Assembly (NCBI RefSeq): GCF_030812335.1
Contig: NZ_JAUSSN010000007.1
Location: 186,001-250,000 of the forward strand
Reading direction: 5' to 3'
Origin: Pseudarthrobacter oxydans
GTDB lineage: Bacteria > Actinomycetota > Actinomycetes > Actinomycetales > Micrococcaceae
Length of the DNA stretch: 64,000 nt
Shown: one piece after another, positions 8,407 to 17,927 of the stretch
How positions within the stretch are numbered: position 1 is the first letter of the stretch
Layout of the letters: each line of letters begins with the position of its first letter
Position numbers and translations under genes: made by a program
Notes under the pieces: generated by a model
Told to the model about the DNA's origin: nothing
Databases searched by the model: none
What the model saw: the letters and a program-made list of their open reading frames with translations, nothing else

Positions 8407-9079
8407 ACCGGACCCCAACTCCGCGGATTCCAGCGCCAACCAGGACGACGCCGTCTGGCTGGACCTGGTCGCGAGGCTGGAAGGCAGGGACACGGACGCG
8501 GCCGCCGGTCCCGTGACCGCGGCAGCCACGGAAGGCACAGGAGGTCCGGAAGCCAGGCACGGTAGGGAAGGCAGCGGCGCCGTGGAAGGCGCGGAGGGCT
8601 CGGACGCACCCGGCACGGACGATGCGCCCGCCGCGGACCCCGCCGGCTCCGGCCCGCGGCCCTTCAGCGACTTTGACCCGCTGGGGCTTTCCGTCGGGGT
8701 GCCGATTGAACTTTCCGCCGAGGAGCGGCAGGAGCAGCGCCACGCGGACGGAAGCCCCGCGGCCGGCGCCGCTGCCGATCGCCCCGGGGCTGCCCCCGGG
8801 CCGCGGGACTACGAGGGCGCGGAGGACGATCCGCTGGGCCCGGGCGAGTTCGTGCCGGAGGAACCGCCCAGCCTCGCCGGAACCGACCCGCTGACGGTGC
8901 TGGCCTGGCTGGGAGCCGTCGGTGGCCCCGTGGCGCTCCTGATCTCCGCGATGTTCTGGCGCTCCGCCCCGCTGATGGCCATCCTGGGAATGGTGGCCGC
9001 CTTCGCTGCGTCGGTGGTTTTCCTGATCATGAAGCTGCCGGGCGAAAAAGACGAACACGACGACGGCGCACGCATCTAA
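8399..9079 (+). CDS. conserved membrane protein with acidic cytoplasmic tail
   Basis: 226 aa. Residues 1-160 are low-complexity, rich in Ala, Gly, Asp and Glu, and contain DFDPLGLSVGVPIELS and DPLGPGEFVPEEPPS. Two closely spaced membrane helices lie near the C-terminus (about 163-183 and 190-212). I recognise no enzyme motif. Similar proteins sit after this hydrolase pair in related Micrococcaceae as far as I can recall. It is coupled to the hydrolase by an 8-bp overlap. Confidence 0.7.
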   Translation: MTRPDPNSADSSANQDDAVWLDLVARLEGRDTDAAAGPVTAAATEGTGGPEARHGREGSGAVEGAEGSDAPGTDDAPAADPAGSGPRPFSDFDPLGLSVGVPIELSAEERQEQRHADGSPAAGAAADRPGAAPGPRDYEGAEDDPLGPGEFVPEEPPSLAGTDPLTVLAWLGAVGGPVALLISAMFWRSAPLMAILGMVAAFAASVVFLIMKLPGEKDEHDDGARI

Positions 9080-9151
9080 CTGACCTGGTGCGGCCGACCG
9101 GGCAATGTGCTTCCGTCCGCGCAGGTCGGGCGAGGGCCGGCCTGGGTCCGG

Positions 9152-10243
9152 CTAACTGTGCATGCGGCTGCTGACCCGGGACAGGTCCGCCGCACCGATC
9201 AGGCCCGCATTCGGGCCCAGGGCCGCGAGCTCGATGTCCGCCGCCGGCCGGAACCCGCGGCCGGTCAGGTTCCGGGCGAAAGCCTTCCTTGCCGGGCCGA
9301 CCAGCAGTTCGCCGGCGTCGCAGAGTCCGCCGCCAATCACGAATTTCCCCGGATCCAGCGCGGCGGCGAGGTTGGCGAGGCCCAAACCAAGCCACTCCCC
9401 GACATCCTCCAGCAGCTCCCGGGAGGTCGGGTCACCGGCCTTAGCCAGTTCGGTGACAATCACTCCGGTGATGCGCTCCGCGTGGCCGTCCACCGCTTTG
9501 AGCAGCTCCTGGGCCACCGGTGAATTGGCGGCGGCGAGTTCCCTGGCTTCACGGCCCAACGCGTTGCCGGAAGCGTACTGCTCCCAGCAGCCCCGGTTGC
9601 CGCACTCGCAGCGGTGGCCGCCGGGCATGATGATCTGGTGGCCGAACTCCCCGGCCACGCCGAAGCGGCCGCGTTCCAGCCGGCCGTCCATCACCATGGC
9701 ACCGCCGATCCCGGTGCCGAGGGTAATGCAGACCAGGCGGCTTTGGCTCTGCCCGGCCCCGAAGCGCCATTCCGCCCAGCCGGCCGCATCGGCGTCGTTG
9801 GTCAACAGCACGGGCCGGCGGAGCAGCCGCTGCAGGTTGTCCCGGAGGGGCTCGTTGCGCCAGGCAAGATGGGGGCTGAACAGCACGGTTCCGCCGTCGA
9901 GGTCCATCCAGCCGGCCGCACCGATTCCGACCGACCAGATCCGATGGCCCTCGCCCAACTCCTCCACCAGCTCGACAATCACCTGTTCGACCGCACGGGG
10001 GTCGTTGCCTGGAGTGGACCGCTTGGCTTGGGCAAGGATCCTGCCCTCCGCGTCGACCACACCGGCCGCCACCTTGGTCCCGCCAATGTCCACGCCGATG
10101 GCGAGGCCTTTCCGGCCCAGCCGCAGGTGCTCCCGGAGGCCCTGCCCGGAGGGACCGGCGGCCGCTCCCGCCAGCGTCCTGCGCCGCCAGGCGGCGGTCC
10201 TGCGGTACGGTCCGGGCTGCTGGCCGGGTGTAGGTGTGTGCAT
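9152..10243 (-). CDS. ROK family glucokinase
   Basis: 363 aa. The ATP-binding signature is GVDIGGTKVAAGVVD (near residue 45) and the zinc/ROK signature is CECGNRGCWEQYASG. TLGTGIGGAMVMDG and GEFGHQIIMPGGH complete the sugar kinase fold. No helix-turn-helix precedes the kinase domain, so it is an enzyme and not a ROK repressor; it likely phosphorylates glucose for glycolysis. Start: ATG 10243 gives a 40-residue basic lead-in. An in-frame start at 10318 would extend it without a ribosome site. It is divergent from the acyl-CoA ligase gene. Confidence 0.85.
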   Translation of the reverse strand: MHTPTPGQQPGPYRRTAAWRRRTLAGAAAGPSGQGLREHLRLGRKGLAIGVDIGGTKVAAGVVDAEGRILAQAKRSTPGNDPRAVEQVIVELVEELGEGHRIWSVGIGAAGWMDLDGGTVLFSPHLAWRNEPLRDNLQRLLRRPVLLTNDADAAGWAEWRFGAGQSQSRLVCITLGTGIGGAMVMDGRLERGRFGVAGEFGHQIIMPGGHRCECGNRGCWEQYASGNALGREARELAAANSPVAQELLKAVDGHAERITGVIVTELAKAGDPTSRELLEDVGEWLGLGLANLAAALDPGKFVIGGGLCDAGELLVGPARKAFARNLTGRGFRPAADIELAALGPNAGLIGAADLSRVSSRMHS

Positions 10244-10327
10244 GGTTCCCAATCCTATTCTCCGGAGCGGCCGGGCACCGGCCGCATCACCGCTGCGGTC
10301 GGAACCAGGGGTTACCAAACCGTAAGG

Positions 10328-10340
10328 TTACTCGCCAGTA
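10328..10340. promoter_or_regulatory. possible operator for the acyl-CoA ligase gene
   Basis: TTACTCGCCAGTA contains the dyad TACT/AGTA and lies in the 181-bp divergent gap, about 85 bp before the ligase start; a second GTTACC block is at 10311-10316. The form resembles operators of TetR-type fatty-acid regulators, but I cannot assign one. Confidence 0.3.
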
Positions 10341-10424
10341 GGTGTGGTGGAACGCACATGCCTTCGACCGCATACTAGTGTTAGTCGTACCCCTCGCGGG
10401 TCCATGGATATCAAAGGAGCTAAC

Positions 10425-12245
10425 GTGCGAGAAATCAGTGTCCCGCCCCTGGTCACCGTCCCCCCGGAAACGAACGTCACCGACCTGGTCCTGCGCCAGG
10501 CCGCGAAGGCGTCCAACCCGGCCCTGTTCTCCCGCCTCGACGCGGCCGGACAATGGCAGGACATCCGGGCCACCGATTTCCTGGCGGATGTTTCGCTGCT
10601 CGCCAAGGGCCTGATGTCCAGCGGCGTGGGCGCCGGCGACCGGGTCGGCATCATGTCCCGCACCCGGTATGAGTGGGCCCTCATCGACTTCGCCATCTGG
10701 TTCGCCGGCGCCGTCTCCGTGCCGATCTATGAGACCTCCTCCCCCTCCCAGGTCGCCTGGAACCTGGGCGATTCCGGCGCCGTCGCCGCGTTCGGCGAGT
10801 CCGCCCACCATGAGAACGTCATCCGGCAGGCCGCCACCTCCGAAGGCCTCACCGCGCTGGCCCACGTCTGGCAGCTCGAAGGCGCGGGCCTGGACGAGGT
10901 GCGCGCCGCCGGCGCCACGGTCAGCGACGAGGAGCTGGAGGCACGGCGCTCCCTGGCCTCCCTGGACGACCTCGCCACCATCATCTACACCTCGGGGACC
11001 ACCGGACGGCCCAAGGGCTGCGAGCTGACCCACGGCAACTTCGTGGAACTCTCCGAAAACGCGCTCGCCACCTCGCTGAACAAGATCGTCCACGAACAGG
11101 CCCGGACCATCATGTTCCTGCCCCTGGCCCACGTGTTCGCGCGCTTCATCTCGGTGCTCGCGGTCGCCGCCGGCGTCACGGTGGCGCACACACCGGACAT
11201 CAAGAACCTCCTGCCGGACCTGCAGAGCTACAAACCGACCTTCATCCTCGCGGTGCCGCGGGTCTTCGAGAAGGTCTACAACTCGGCACTGACCAAGGCG
11301 GAGGACGGCGGCAAGGGCGCCATCTTCCACCGCGCCGCGGACACCGCCATCGAGTTCTCCCGCGCCCGCCAAGCCGGCAAGATCGGCCTGGGCCTCAAGC
11401 TCAAGCACACCCTCTTCGACAAGCTGGTCTACAGCAAGCTGCGCGCGGCCATGGGCGGCGAGGTGGCCCATGCCGTCTCCGGCGGCGGCCCGCTGGGCGA
11501 GCGGCTGGGCCACTTCTTCCAGGGCATCGGCATGCAGATCCTGGAAGGCTACGGGCTCACCGAGACCACGGCCCCTGTCACCGTGAACACGCCGGATCTG
11601 ATCAAGATCGGCACCGTCGGAGCTCCGATTCCCGGCAATGCCGTGAAGATCGCCGACGACGGCGAGATCCTCGCCAAGGGTGTCTGCGTCATGCGCGGGT
11701 ACTACAAGCGTGAGGACCTCTCCGCCGAGTCCTTCGTTGATGGCTGGTTCCGGACCGGCGACATCGGCCAGCTCGATGAGCAGGGCTTCCTGACCATCAC
11801 GGGTCGCAAGAAGGAAATCATCGTCACGGCCAGCGGCAAGAACGTTGTGCCGGCCCTGCTGGAGGACCAGATCCGTGCCGACGCGCTGGTCTCGCAGGTG
11901 CTGGTGGTCGGTGACAACCGCCCCTTCATCGGCGCGCTGGTCACCCTGGACGAGGAGGCCCTGCCCGGCTGGCTGCACCGCCACGGGCTGCCTGCCTCCA
12001 CGACCCTTGCCGAGGCCACCGACAACCCGGTGGTCAAGGCCGCGGTGCAGGAACTCATCAACGGCGCCAACCAGACGGTCTCCCAGGCCGAGGCCATCAA
12101 GTCCTTCCGGATCGTACCGGCCGACTTCACCGAAGCCTCCGGGCACCTCACCCCGTCGATGAAGGTCAAGCGCGCCCAGGTGATGAAGGACTTCGAGAAC
12201 GTCATCGAGGAAATGTACGGCACCCCGCGTCCCGCCCAGGTCTAA
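10425..12245 (+). CDS. long-chain fatty-acid-CoA ligase (FadD15-like)
   Basis: 606 aa. It activates fatty acids to acyl-CoA through an acyl-adenylate. The P-loop is YTSGTTGRPKGCELTH; GYGLTETTAPVTVN and the FRTGDIG, ITGRKKEII hinge motifs identify the AMP-forming family, and the N-terminal half shows the FadD15/FAA1 pattern (IMSRTRYEWALIDFA). Start: GTG 10425 with AAAGGAG 7-8 bp upstream, preferred to an earlier in-frame start at 10344. Position after plsC and the hydrolases parallels fadD15 (Rv2187). A strong shared terminator follows. Confidence 0.93.
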   Translation: MREISVPPLVTVPPETNVTDLVLRQAAKASNPALFSRLDAAGQWQDIRATDFLADVSLLAKGLMSSGVGAGDRVGIMSRTRYEWALIDFAIWFAGAVSVPIYETSSPSQVAWNLGDSGAVAAFGESAHHENVIRQAATSEGLTALAHVWQLEGAGLDEVRAAGATVSDEELEARRSLASLDDLATIIYTSGTTGRPKGCELTHGNFVELSENALATSLNKIVHEQARTIMFLPLAHVFARFISVLAVAAGVTVAHTPDIKNLLPDLQSYKPTFILAVPRVFEKVYNSALTKAEDGGKGAIFHRAADTAIEFSRARQAGKIGLGLKLKHTLFDKLVYSKLRAAMGGEVAHAVSGGGPLGERLGHFFQGIGMQILEGYGLTETTAPVTVNTPDLIKIGTVGAPIPGNAVKIADDGEILAKGVCVMRGYYKREDLSAESFVDGWFRTGDIGQLDEQGFLTITGRKKEIIVTASGKNVVPALLEDQIRADALVSQVLVVGDNRPFIGALVTLDEEALPGWLHRHGLPASTTLAEATDNPVVKAAVQELINGANQTVSQAEAIKSFRIVPADFTEASGHLTPSMKVKRAQVMKDFENVIEEMYGTPRPAQV

Positions 12246-12254
12246 GCGGCACAC

Positions 12255-12306
12255 CAACAAAGAAGGGTCCTTCCAGCCTCTCGGCCGGAAGGACCCTTCT
12301 TTGTTG
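12255..12306. terminator. bidirectional terminator between fadD and pyc
   Basis: A 20-bp perfect stem pairs 12255-12274 with 12287-12306 (arms CAACAAAGAAGGGTCCTTCC and its complement). The A-rich and T-rich ends give U-tracts in both directions, as expected between convergent genes. Confidence 0.9.
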
Positions 12307-12339
12307 TCGTGCGGCGCTGCTGCGCGGTAGTGCTGGCGG

Positions 12340-15300
12340 CTATTCGACGACCAGCAGCAGGTCTCCGCCCTGGACCTGTTCGATTGCTCCCACGGCGAGC
12401 CGGGAGACCGTGCCGGCGACCGGCGTCGTAATGGACGCCTCCATCTTCATGGCCTCGATCGTGGCGACGGTGTCGCCGGCCTTGACCGTCTCGCCGGCCT
12501 TGACGGTCAGCGTGACGGCGCCGGCGAACGGTGCGGCCACCTGGCCCGGCTGGGAGGTGTCGGCGCGTTCGGCGGCCTTGACATTGCTGACCACGGAACG
12601 GTCACGGACCACCACCGGGCGGGACTGTCCGTTGAGCGTGCACATCACGGTGCGCATGCCCTTCTCGTCCGGTTCGGAGACCGCTTCGAGCGAGGCGATC
12701 AGGTTGACGCCCTTCTCCAGCTCGATCTCGTGCTCGGCGCCGCGCTGCAGCCCGAAGAGGTAGTCGCGGGTGTCCAGCACCGAGAGGTTGCCGTAGGACT
12801 CCACACTCTTCTGGTAGTCCTTGGTGGGGCCGGCGAAGAGCAGCCGGTTCAGGGTCCGCTGCACGGTTTTGGAATCGGACCGCAGGGCGGCGCTGTCCTC
12901 GGCGCTGAGCTCAACGTCGCGGACCTTGACGGTGCGGCCCTGCAGCGCCTTGGTACGGAACGGTTCCGGCCAGCCTCCGGGAGGATCGCCCAGTTCGCCG
13001 GAGAGGAAGCCGATCACGGAATCCGGGATGTCGTACTTCTGCGGGTTCTCGTTGAAGTCCGCCGGGTCGGCGTTGAGACCAACCAGGTGCAGGGCCAGAT
13101 CGCCGACGACCTTGGAGGAGGGGGTGACTTTCACCAGCCGGCCGAGGATCCGGTCCGCCGCGGTGTACATGTCCTCGATGGCCTCGAACCGCTCCCCCAG
13201 GCCCAACGCGATGGCTTGCTGGCGCAGGTTGGAGAGCTGACCGCCGGGGATCTCGTGCTGGTAGACCCGGCCGGTGGGGCCCGGAAGGCCGGACTCGAAC
13301 GGTGCGTAGACGCGGCGGACGGCCTCCCAGTACGGTTCCAGGGCGCACACGTTCGCCAGGCTCAGCCCGGTGTCGCGGGGCGTGTGGGCCAGGGCCGCCA
13401 CCAGCGCGGAGGCTGAGGGCTGGCTGGTGGTGCCCGCGAGCGAGGCGGAGGCCACGTCCACGGCGTCCACCCCGGCGTCGACCGCTGCCAGCAGCGTGGC
13501 CAGCTGGCCGCCGGCGGTGTCGTGCGTGTGCAGGTGGACCGGGAGGTCGAAGCGTTCGCGCAGGGCCGTCACGAGGCGGGCGGCGGCGGCGGGACGCAGG
13601 AGCCCCGCCATGTCCTTGATCGCCAGGACGTGCGCACCGGCGTCGACGATCTTCTGAGCCAGCTCCAGGTAGTAGTCCAGGGTGTAGAGCGTCTCGTCCG
13701 GGTCCAGCATGTCAGCGGTGTAGCACAGGGCCACCTCCGCGATGGCCGTGCCGGTGTCGCGGACGGCGCGGATGGCCGGGGCCATCTGGTTGACGTCGTT
13801 GAGCGCGTCGAAGATGCGGAAGATGTCGATGCCGGTGGCGGCCGCCTCGTTGACGAAGGCCACCGTCACCTCTTCCGGGTACGGGGTGTAGCCGACCGTG
13901 TTGCGGCCGCGGAGGAGCATCTGCAGGCAGACGTTGGGCAGCGCCTTGCGCAACGCCGCGAGCCGGTCCCAGGGATCCTCGCCGAGGAAGCGCAGGGCGA
14001 CGTCGTAGGTGGCGCCGCCCCAGGCCTCGACGGAGAGGAGTTCCGGGAGGAGCTTGGACACCGCCGGGCCGGCTGCCACGAGGTCGCGGGTGCGGACCCG
14101 GGTGGCGAGCAGGGACTGGTGGGCGTCGCGGAACGTGGTGTCCGTGACGGCGACGGCGTTCTGCGCGCGCAGGGCCTTCGCGAAGCCTTCCGGACCGAGC
14201 TCCAGCAGCCGCTGGCGGGAGCCCTGCGCGGCGGCGTCGTCCTCCAGTGCCGGGAGCTTGGCGGCGGGATCGCTGTGGACCGTGAGCTCGCCGTTGGGCT
14301 TGTTCACGGTGACTTCGGCGAGCCAGGTCAGCAGCTTGGTGCCGCGGTCCGCGGAGACCCGGGCCTTGAGCAGTTCCGGGCGTTCGTCAATGAAGGAGGT
14401 GGCCACGTTGCCGGCGATGAAGTCGGCGTCGTCCAGGACGGCCTGCAGGAACGAAATGTTGGTGGAGACGCCGCGGATGCGGAACTCGGCGAGGGCCCGG
14501 CGTGCCCGGGCCACGGCGGCCGGGTACTCGCGGCCGCGGCAGGTCAGCTTGACCAGCATCGAGTCGAAGTGCGGGCTGATCTCGGCGCCCGAGTAGACGG
14601 TGCCGCCGTCGAGCCGGACGCCGGCGCCGCCGGCTGAACGGTAGCCGGTGATCTTGCCGACGTCAGGCCGGAAGCCGTTGGCGGGGTCCTCGGTGGTGAT
14701 GCGGCACTGCAGGGCGGCGCCCTTGAGCTGGACCGTCTCCTGGGAGAGGCCCAGGTCCGCGAGGGTCTCGCCGGCGGCGATGCGCAGCTGTGCCTGGACG
14801 AGGTCGACGTCGGTGACTTCCTCGGTGACGGTGTGCTCGACCTGGATCCGCGGGTTCATTTCGATGAAGACGTGCTGTCCGGCCCGCTCCCCCACTGTGT
14901 CGACTAGGAATTCCACGGTGCCGGCGTTGACGTAGTTCAGCGCCTTGGCGAATTTCACGGCGTCGCGGTAGAGCGCCTGCCGGATGCCTTCGTCGAGGTT
15001 CGGCGCCGGGGCGATCTCGATGACCTTCTGGTGGCGGCGCTGGATGGAGCAGTCGCGCTCGAAGAGGTGCATGACGTTGCCCTCCGCGTCGGCCAGGATC
15101 TGGACCTCGATGTGGCGGGGGCGCAGCACGGCCTGTTCCAGGAACATGGTCGGGTCGCCGAACGCCGCGTCGGCTTCACGCATGGCTGCCTGCAGTGCTT
15201 CGGGCAGGGCGTCGCGGGATTCGACGCGGCGCATGCCGCGGCCGCCGCCGCCGGCGACGGCCTTGGCAAAGATGGGGAAGCCGATCTCGTCGGCGGCAGC

Positions 15301-15735
15301 GATGAGTTCGTCCAGGTCCTTGGAGGGCTGGCTGGATTTCAGGACCGGGACGCCGGCCTTGCGGGCCGCCTCGAGGGCGGCGACCTTGTTGCCGGCCAGT
15401 TCGAGGACCTCGGCGGGCGGACCCACGAAGGTGATGCCGGCCGCGGCCGCGGCCCGGGCCAGGCGCGGGTTTTCGGACAGGAAGCCGTACCCGGGGTAGA
15501 TGGCGTCGGCCCCGGATTCCTTGGCCACGCGCACCACTTCGTCGACGTCGAGGTAGGCCCGGACGGGGTGGCCCTCTTCACCGATCAGATAGGCCTCGTC
15601 GGCCTTCTGGCGGTGGATGGAGTTGCGGTCCTCGTTCGGGAAGACGGCGACAGTTTTGGCACCGAGTTCGTAGCCGGCGCGGAAGGCACGGATCGCGATT
15701 TCGCCGCGATTGGCCACCAGAATCTTCGAAAACAT
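12340..15735 (-). CDS. pyc: pyruvate carboxylase
   Basis: 1131 aa, the full length of a single-chain enzyme. It carboxylates pyruvate to oxaloacetate to replenish the TCA cycle. The biotin carboxylase domain is about 1-450 (GGGGRGMRRV, FLEQAV, FIEMNPRIQVEHTVTE). The carboxyltransferase domain is about 530-815 (TFRDAHQSLLATRVR, RGRNTVGYTPYP, KDMAGLL, HLHTHDTAGGQ), followed by the tetramerisation region. The C-terminal biotinyl domain carries the EAMKMEA lysine. Start: ATG 15735 preceded by AGGAGAAGT. The 360-bp region upstream (15736-16095) contains a perfect CGGGGCCGG/CCGGCCCCG dyad at 15907-15927 and no gene I can support. Confidence 0.97.
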   Translation of the reverse strand: MFSKILVANRGEIAIRAFRAGYELGAKTVAVFPNEDRNSIHRQKADEAYLIGEEGHPVRAYLDVDEVVRVAKESGADAIYPGYGFLSENPRLARAAAAAGITFVGPPAEVLELAGNKVAALEAARKAGVPVLKSSQPSKDLDELIAAADEIGFPIFAKAVAGGGGRGMRRVESRDALPEALQAAMREADAAFGDPTMFLEQAVLRPRHIEVQILADAEGNVMHLFERDCSIQRRHQKVIEIAPAPNLDEGIRQALYRDAVKFAKALNYVNAGTVEFLVDTVGERAGQHVFIEMNPRIQVEHTVTEEVTDVDLVQAQLRIAAGETLADLGLSQETVQLKGAALQCRITTEDPANGFRPDVGKITGYRSAGGAGVRLDGGTVYSGAEISPHFDSMLVKLTCRGREYPAAVARARRALAEFRIRGVSTNISFLQAVLDDADFIAGNVATSFIDERPELLKARVSADRGTKLLTWLAEVTVNKPNGELTVHSDPAAKLPALEDDAAAQGSRQRLLELGPEGFAKALRAQNAVAVTDTTFRDAHQSLLATRVRTRDLVAAGPAVSKLLPELLSVEAWGGATYDVALRFLGEDPWDRLAALRKALPNVCLQMLLRGRNTVGYTPYPEEVTVAFVNEAAATGIDIFRIFDALNDVNQMAPAIRAVRDTGTAIAEVALCYTADMLDPDETLYTLDYYLELAQKIVDAGAHVLAIKDMAGLLRPAAAARLVTALRERFDLPVHLHTHDTAGGQLATLLAAVDAGVDAVDVASASLAGTTSQPSASALVAALAHTPRDTGLSLANVCALEPYWEAVRRVYAPFESGLPGPTGRVYQHEIPGGQLSNLRQQAIALGLGERFEAIEDMYTAADRILGRLVKVTPSSKVVGDLALHLVGLNADPADFNENPQKYDIPDSVIGFLSGELGDPPGGWPEPFRTKALQGRTVKVRDVELSAEDSAALRSDSKTVQRTLNRLLFAGPTKDYQKSVESYGNLSVLDTRDYLFGLQRGAEHEIELEKGVNLIASLEAVSEPDEKGMRTVMCTLNGQSRPVVVRDRSVVSNVKAAERADTSQPGQVAAPFAGAVTLTVKAGETVKAGDTVATIEAMKMEASITTPVAGTVSRLAVGAIEQVQGGDLLLVVE

Positions 15736-16095
15736 ACTTCTCCTGCATCATCGCGGGTGTATCGGTAATTGGTCACAGTGTCTAAGACCTGCACCGACAA
15801 ACACAAATTATTGTGGCGACCGTCACAGCGACGCGCGTCACGTATGCCGGATTGGGCAAGTACCAAGCACCTGCATGGGTCAAGTGCATCAGCCGGGTAG
15901 TTCAGGCGGGGCCGGATCCCGGCCCCGGGTGAAGCATATCCATGATCTGCCGCCCCGGCACCAGATAAGGCAGGTTTAGGCGGGGCGGCAACATATGATG
16001 AGGAGGTGGGTGGCGCATGCTCGCCACGGCTCCGGAGAACGCAGGAGCCGGCAGGACCCCGTCCCGGCAACCGGCGTTAGGTATTGGTTTTTCAA

Positions 16096-16947
16096 GTGCA
16101 AGTAGTCAGCATCAGCAGCCTCAAAGGCGGTGTCGGCAAGACATCGGTGACCACCGGATTGGCGTCCGCGGCACTGGCCGCCGGTATCCCCACCCTCGTC
16201 GTCGACCTTGATCCGCACGCGGATGCGAGTACGGCCCTCGGAGTCCGGCCGGGAGACCAGCAGGACATCGGGCGGATGCTCAAGTCCCCCCGGCGGGCCC
16301 GCCTGTCCGAAAACGTGGTCCCCAGCGGCTGGGTGGAGCGCGCTGCCGCCAACGGCGCGGCACCCGCCGGCGGGTCGCCGGCCATCCTGGACGTGGCCGT
16401 CGGCTCCGCCTACACCGGCATCTATGACCGCCCCGACCTCGGACGCCGCGACCTGCGCAGGCTCTCCGCAGTACTGGCCGGCGCGGCCAAGTACGAGCTG
16501 GTCCTGGTGGACTGCCCGCCCTCCCTGAACGGGCTCACCCGGATGGCCTGGGCTGCCAGCGACAAGGTCACCCTTGTGGCCGAACCCGGGCTTTTCTCGG
16601 TGGCGGGCACGGAACGCACCATGCGGGCCATCCAGCTGTTCCGGCGGGAATTTGCCCCGAACCTCTCCCCTGCCGGCATCGTCGCGAACCGGGTGCGCAG
16701 CGGATCCGCCGAGCACACCTTCCGGCTCTCCGAGATGGAGTCCATGTTCGGAGGGCTGCTGCTGTCACCGCACATCCCGGAGCAGGCCAACTGGCAGCAA
16801 ATCCAGGGCGCCGCCCACTCCATCCACCACTGGCCCGGGGAGTCGGCCAAAAACGCTGCCGCCCTGTTCGACGCCCTGCTGGCCAACCTGCTGGCCGCGG
16901 ACAGCCAGCCGGCAGCTGCACGGGTCCGGGATCGCGTTAACCGCTAG
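16096..16947 (+). CDS. ParA/MinD-type ATPase, orphan
   Basis: 283 aa from GTG 16096. The deviant Walker A is KGGVGKTSVTTGLA near the N-terminus, with Walker A' in VVDLDPHADAS and Walker B in ELVLVDCPPSLNGL. These ATPases dimerise on DNA or membrane and position cargo such as chromosomes or protein complexes. No ParB or centromere-like repeats are nearby, and a second ParA gene (29736-30635) is the scp-linked one, so this copy is an orphan. A TAG stop at 16078-16080 limits the start to TTG 16084 or GTG 16096. TAGGTA at 16078-16083 could be the -10 of a leaderless transcript. Confidence 0.8.
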   Translation: MQVVSISSLKGGVGKTSVTTGLASAALAAGIPTLVVDLDPHADASTALGVRPGDQQDIGRMLKSPRRARLSENVVPSGWVERAAANGAAPAGGSPAILDVAVGSAYTGIYDRPDLGRRDLRRLSAVLAGAAKYELVLVDCPPSLNGLTRMAWAASDKVTLVAEPGLFSVAGTERTMRAIQLFRREFAPNLSPAGIVANRVRSGSAEHTFRLSEMESMFGGLLLSPHIPEQANWQQIQGAAHSIHHWPGESAKNAAALFDALLANLLAADSQPAAARVRDRVNR

Positions 16948-16973
16948 CCACGCCCCGGTCCCCGTCAAAAAAT

Positions 16974-17044
16974 AAAGCAACGCGGGGTCACTTTCCGCCC
17001 ATCCGTCACGCGGTGATGGGCGCCAAGTGACCCCGCGTTGCTTT
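16974..17044. terminator. large bidirectional terminator with nested hairpin
   Basis: A 20-bp perfect outer stem pairs 16974-16993 with 17025-17044 (left arm AAAGCAACGCGGGGTCACTT). Inside it, CGCCCATC (16996-17003) pairs with GATGGGCG (17015-17022). A-tract and T-tract flank it, so it can stop transcription from both convergent neighbours. The nested form and exact pairing are unusual for a plain terminator and suggest a dispersed repeat family. Confidence 0.85.
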
Positions 17045-17068
17045 TTGGGGCGTTGGTGGGGGCCGGTG

Positions 17069-17665
17069 CTAGCCGATCTTGCGGGTGGCCCGGCGCTTGC
17101 TGAGTTCGTCGTCCGGGAAGGACTGCACGCTGGCGTGTTCGCTGGGAAGCGCCGCGAGGCTGCCTTCCACTTCCCGCCAGACACGGCCGACGGCGATGCC
17201 GAAGACGCCCTGTCCGCCCTGGACCAGGTCGATGACCTCGTCGGCCGAGGTGCACTCGTACACGCTGGCGCCGTCGCTCATCAGGGTGATCTGGGCAAGA
17301 TCCTCGACGCCGCGCTCCCGGAGGTGCTCGACGGCGGTGCGGATCTGCTGCAGCGAAACGCCGGTGTCCAGGAGTCGCTTGACTACCTTGAGGACCAGGA
17401 TGTCGCGGAAACCGTAGAGGCGCTGCGAACCGGAACCTGCGGCGCCGCGGACGGCGGGCTCGACCAGCCCGGTGCGTGCCCAGTAGTCCAGCTGGCGGTA
17501 GGTGATGCCCGCGGCCTTGCAGGCCGTCGGGCCGCGGTAGCCCGCGTCCTCGTCCAGAACAGGGAGATCCTCGGTGAACAGCAGACCCTGGGCACCGCTG
17601 GCCGGCACGGCTACACCGGCCGTCGAGGGCTGGTTAAGCTCGCCTGCTTCGCCTTTCGGACTCAC
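17069..17665 (-). CDS. MerR-family regulator, Rv1830-like
   Basis: 198 aa. The helix-turn-helix core is GYRGPTACKAAGITYRQLDY (near residue 55), with YWARTGLVEP and SQRLYGFRDILVLKVVKRLL, then a coiled segment and a C-terminal effector or dimer region. It closes the conserved gcvH-garA-ftsR-Rv1829-Rv1830 order. Start: GTG 17665 with an excellent AAGGAGGATCC site 2 bp upstream of the codon's ideal window; an upstream ATG at 17683 would lie before that site. The DNA target is not visible. Confidence 0.85.
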   Translation of the reverse strand: MSPKGEAGELNQPSTAGVAVPASGAQGLLFTEDLPVLDEDAGYRGPTACKAAGITYRQLDYWARTGLVEPAVRGAAGSGSQRLYGFRDILVLKVVKRLLDTGVSLQQIRTAVEHLRERGVEDLAQITLMSDGASVYECTSADEVIDLVQGGQGVFGIAVGRVWREVEGSLAALPSEHASVQSFPDDELSKRRATRKIG

Positions 17666-17927
17666 GTGGATCCTCCTTGTCATGGCTCCCCTGCGGACAT
17701 TTGCAGTAACAACCGGTTATCCCTAGCGAAAAGAAACCACGGGTGGATAAAATTCATCCGTGTAATTCCGCCGGGCTGCACCTTCCAGTGTGACCTGAGC
17801 GGCTGTTGCGTGCAATGGGAACTTGTACTTCTGACGTTAGGCCTGCCGGGGCCCAAGGTCAAAGACGTTCGGGGTATTGCCGGGGCGTGTCGAAACTTTC
17901 ATCCTCGACTTTAACCTTAACGTGATG

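Noticed and set aside
10287..12260. 657-aa minus-strand open frame opposite the acyl-CoA ligase
   Set aside because: Low-complexity translation and no start signal, while the opposite strand has a complete ligase with all motifs.
16017..16211. 64-codon ORF with a very good GAGGAGGTGG ribosome site before the ParA gene
   Set aside because: The translation is Gln/Arg-rich and runs out of frame into parA. I kept parA at GTG 16096; a leader peptide cannot be excluded but nothing in the peptide supports it.
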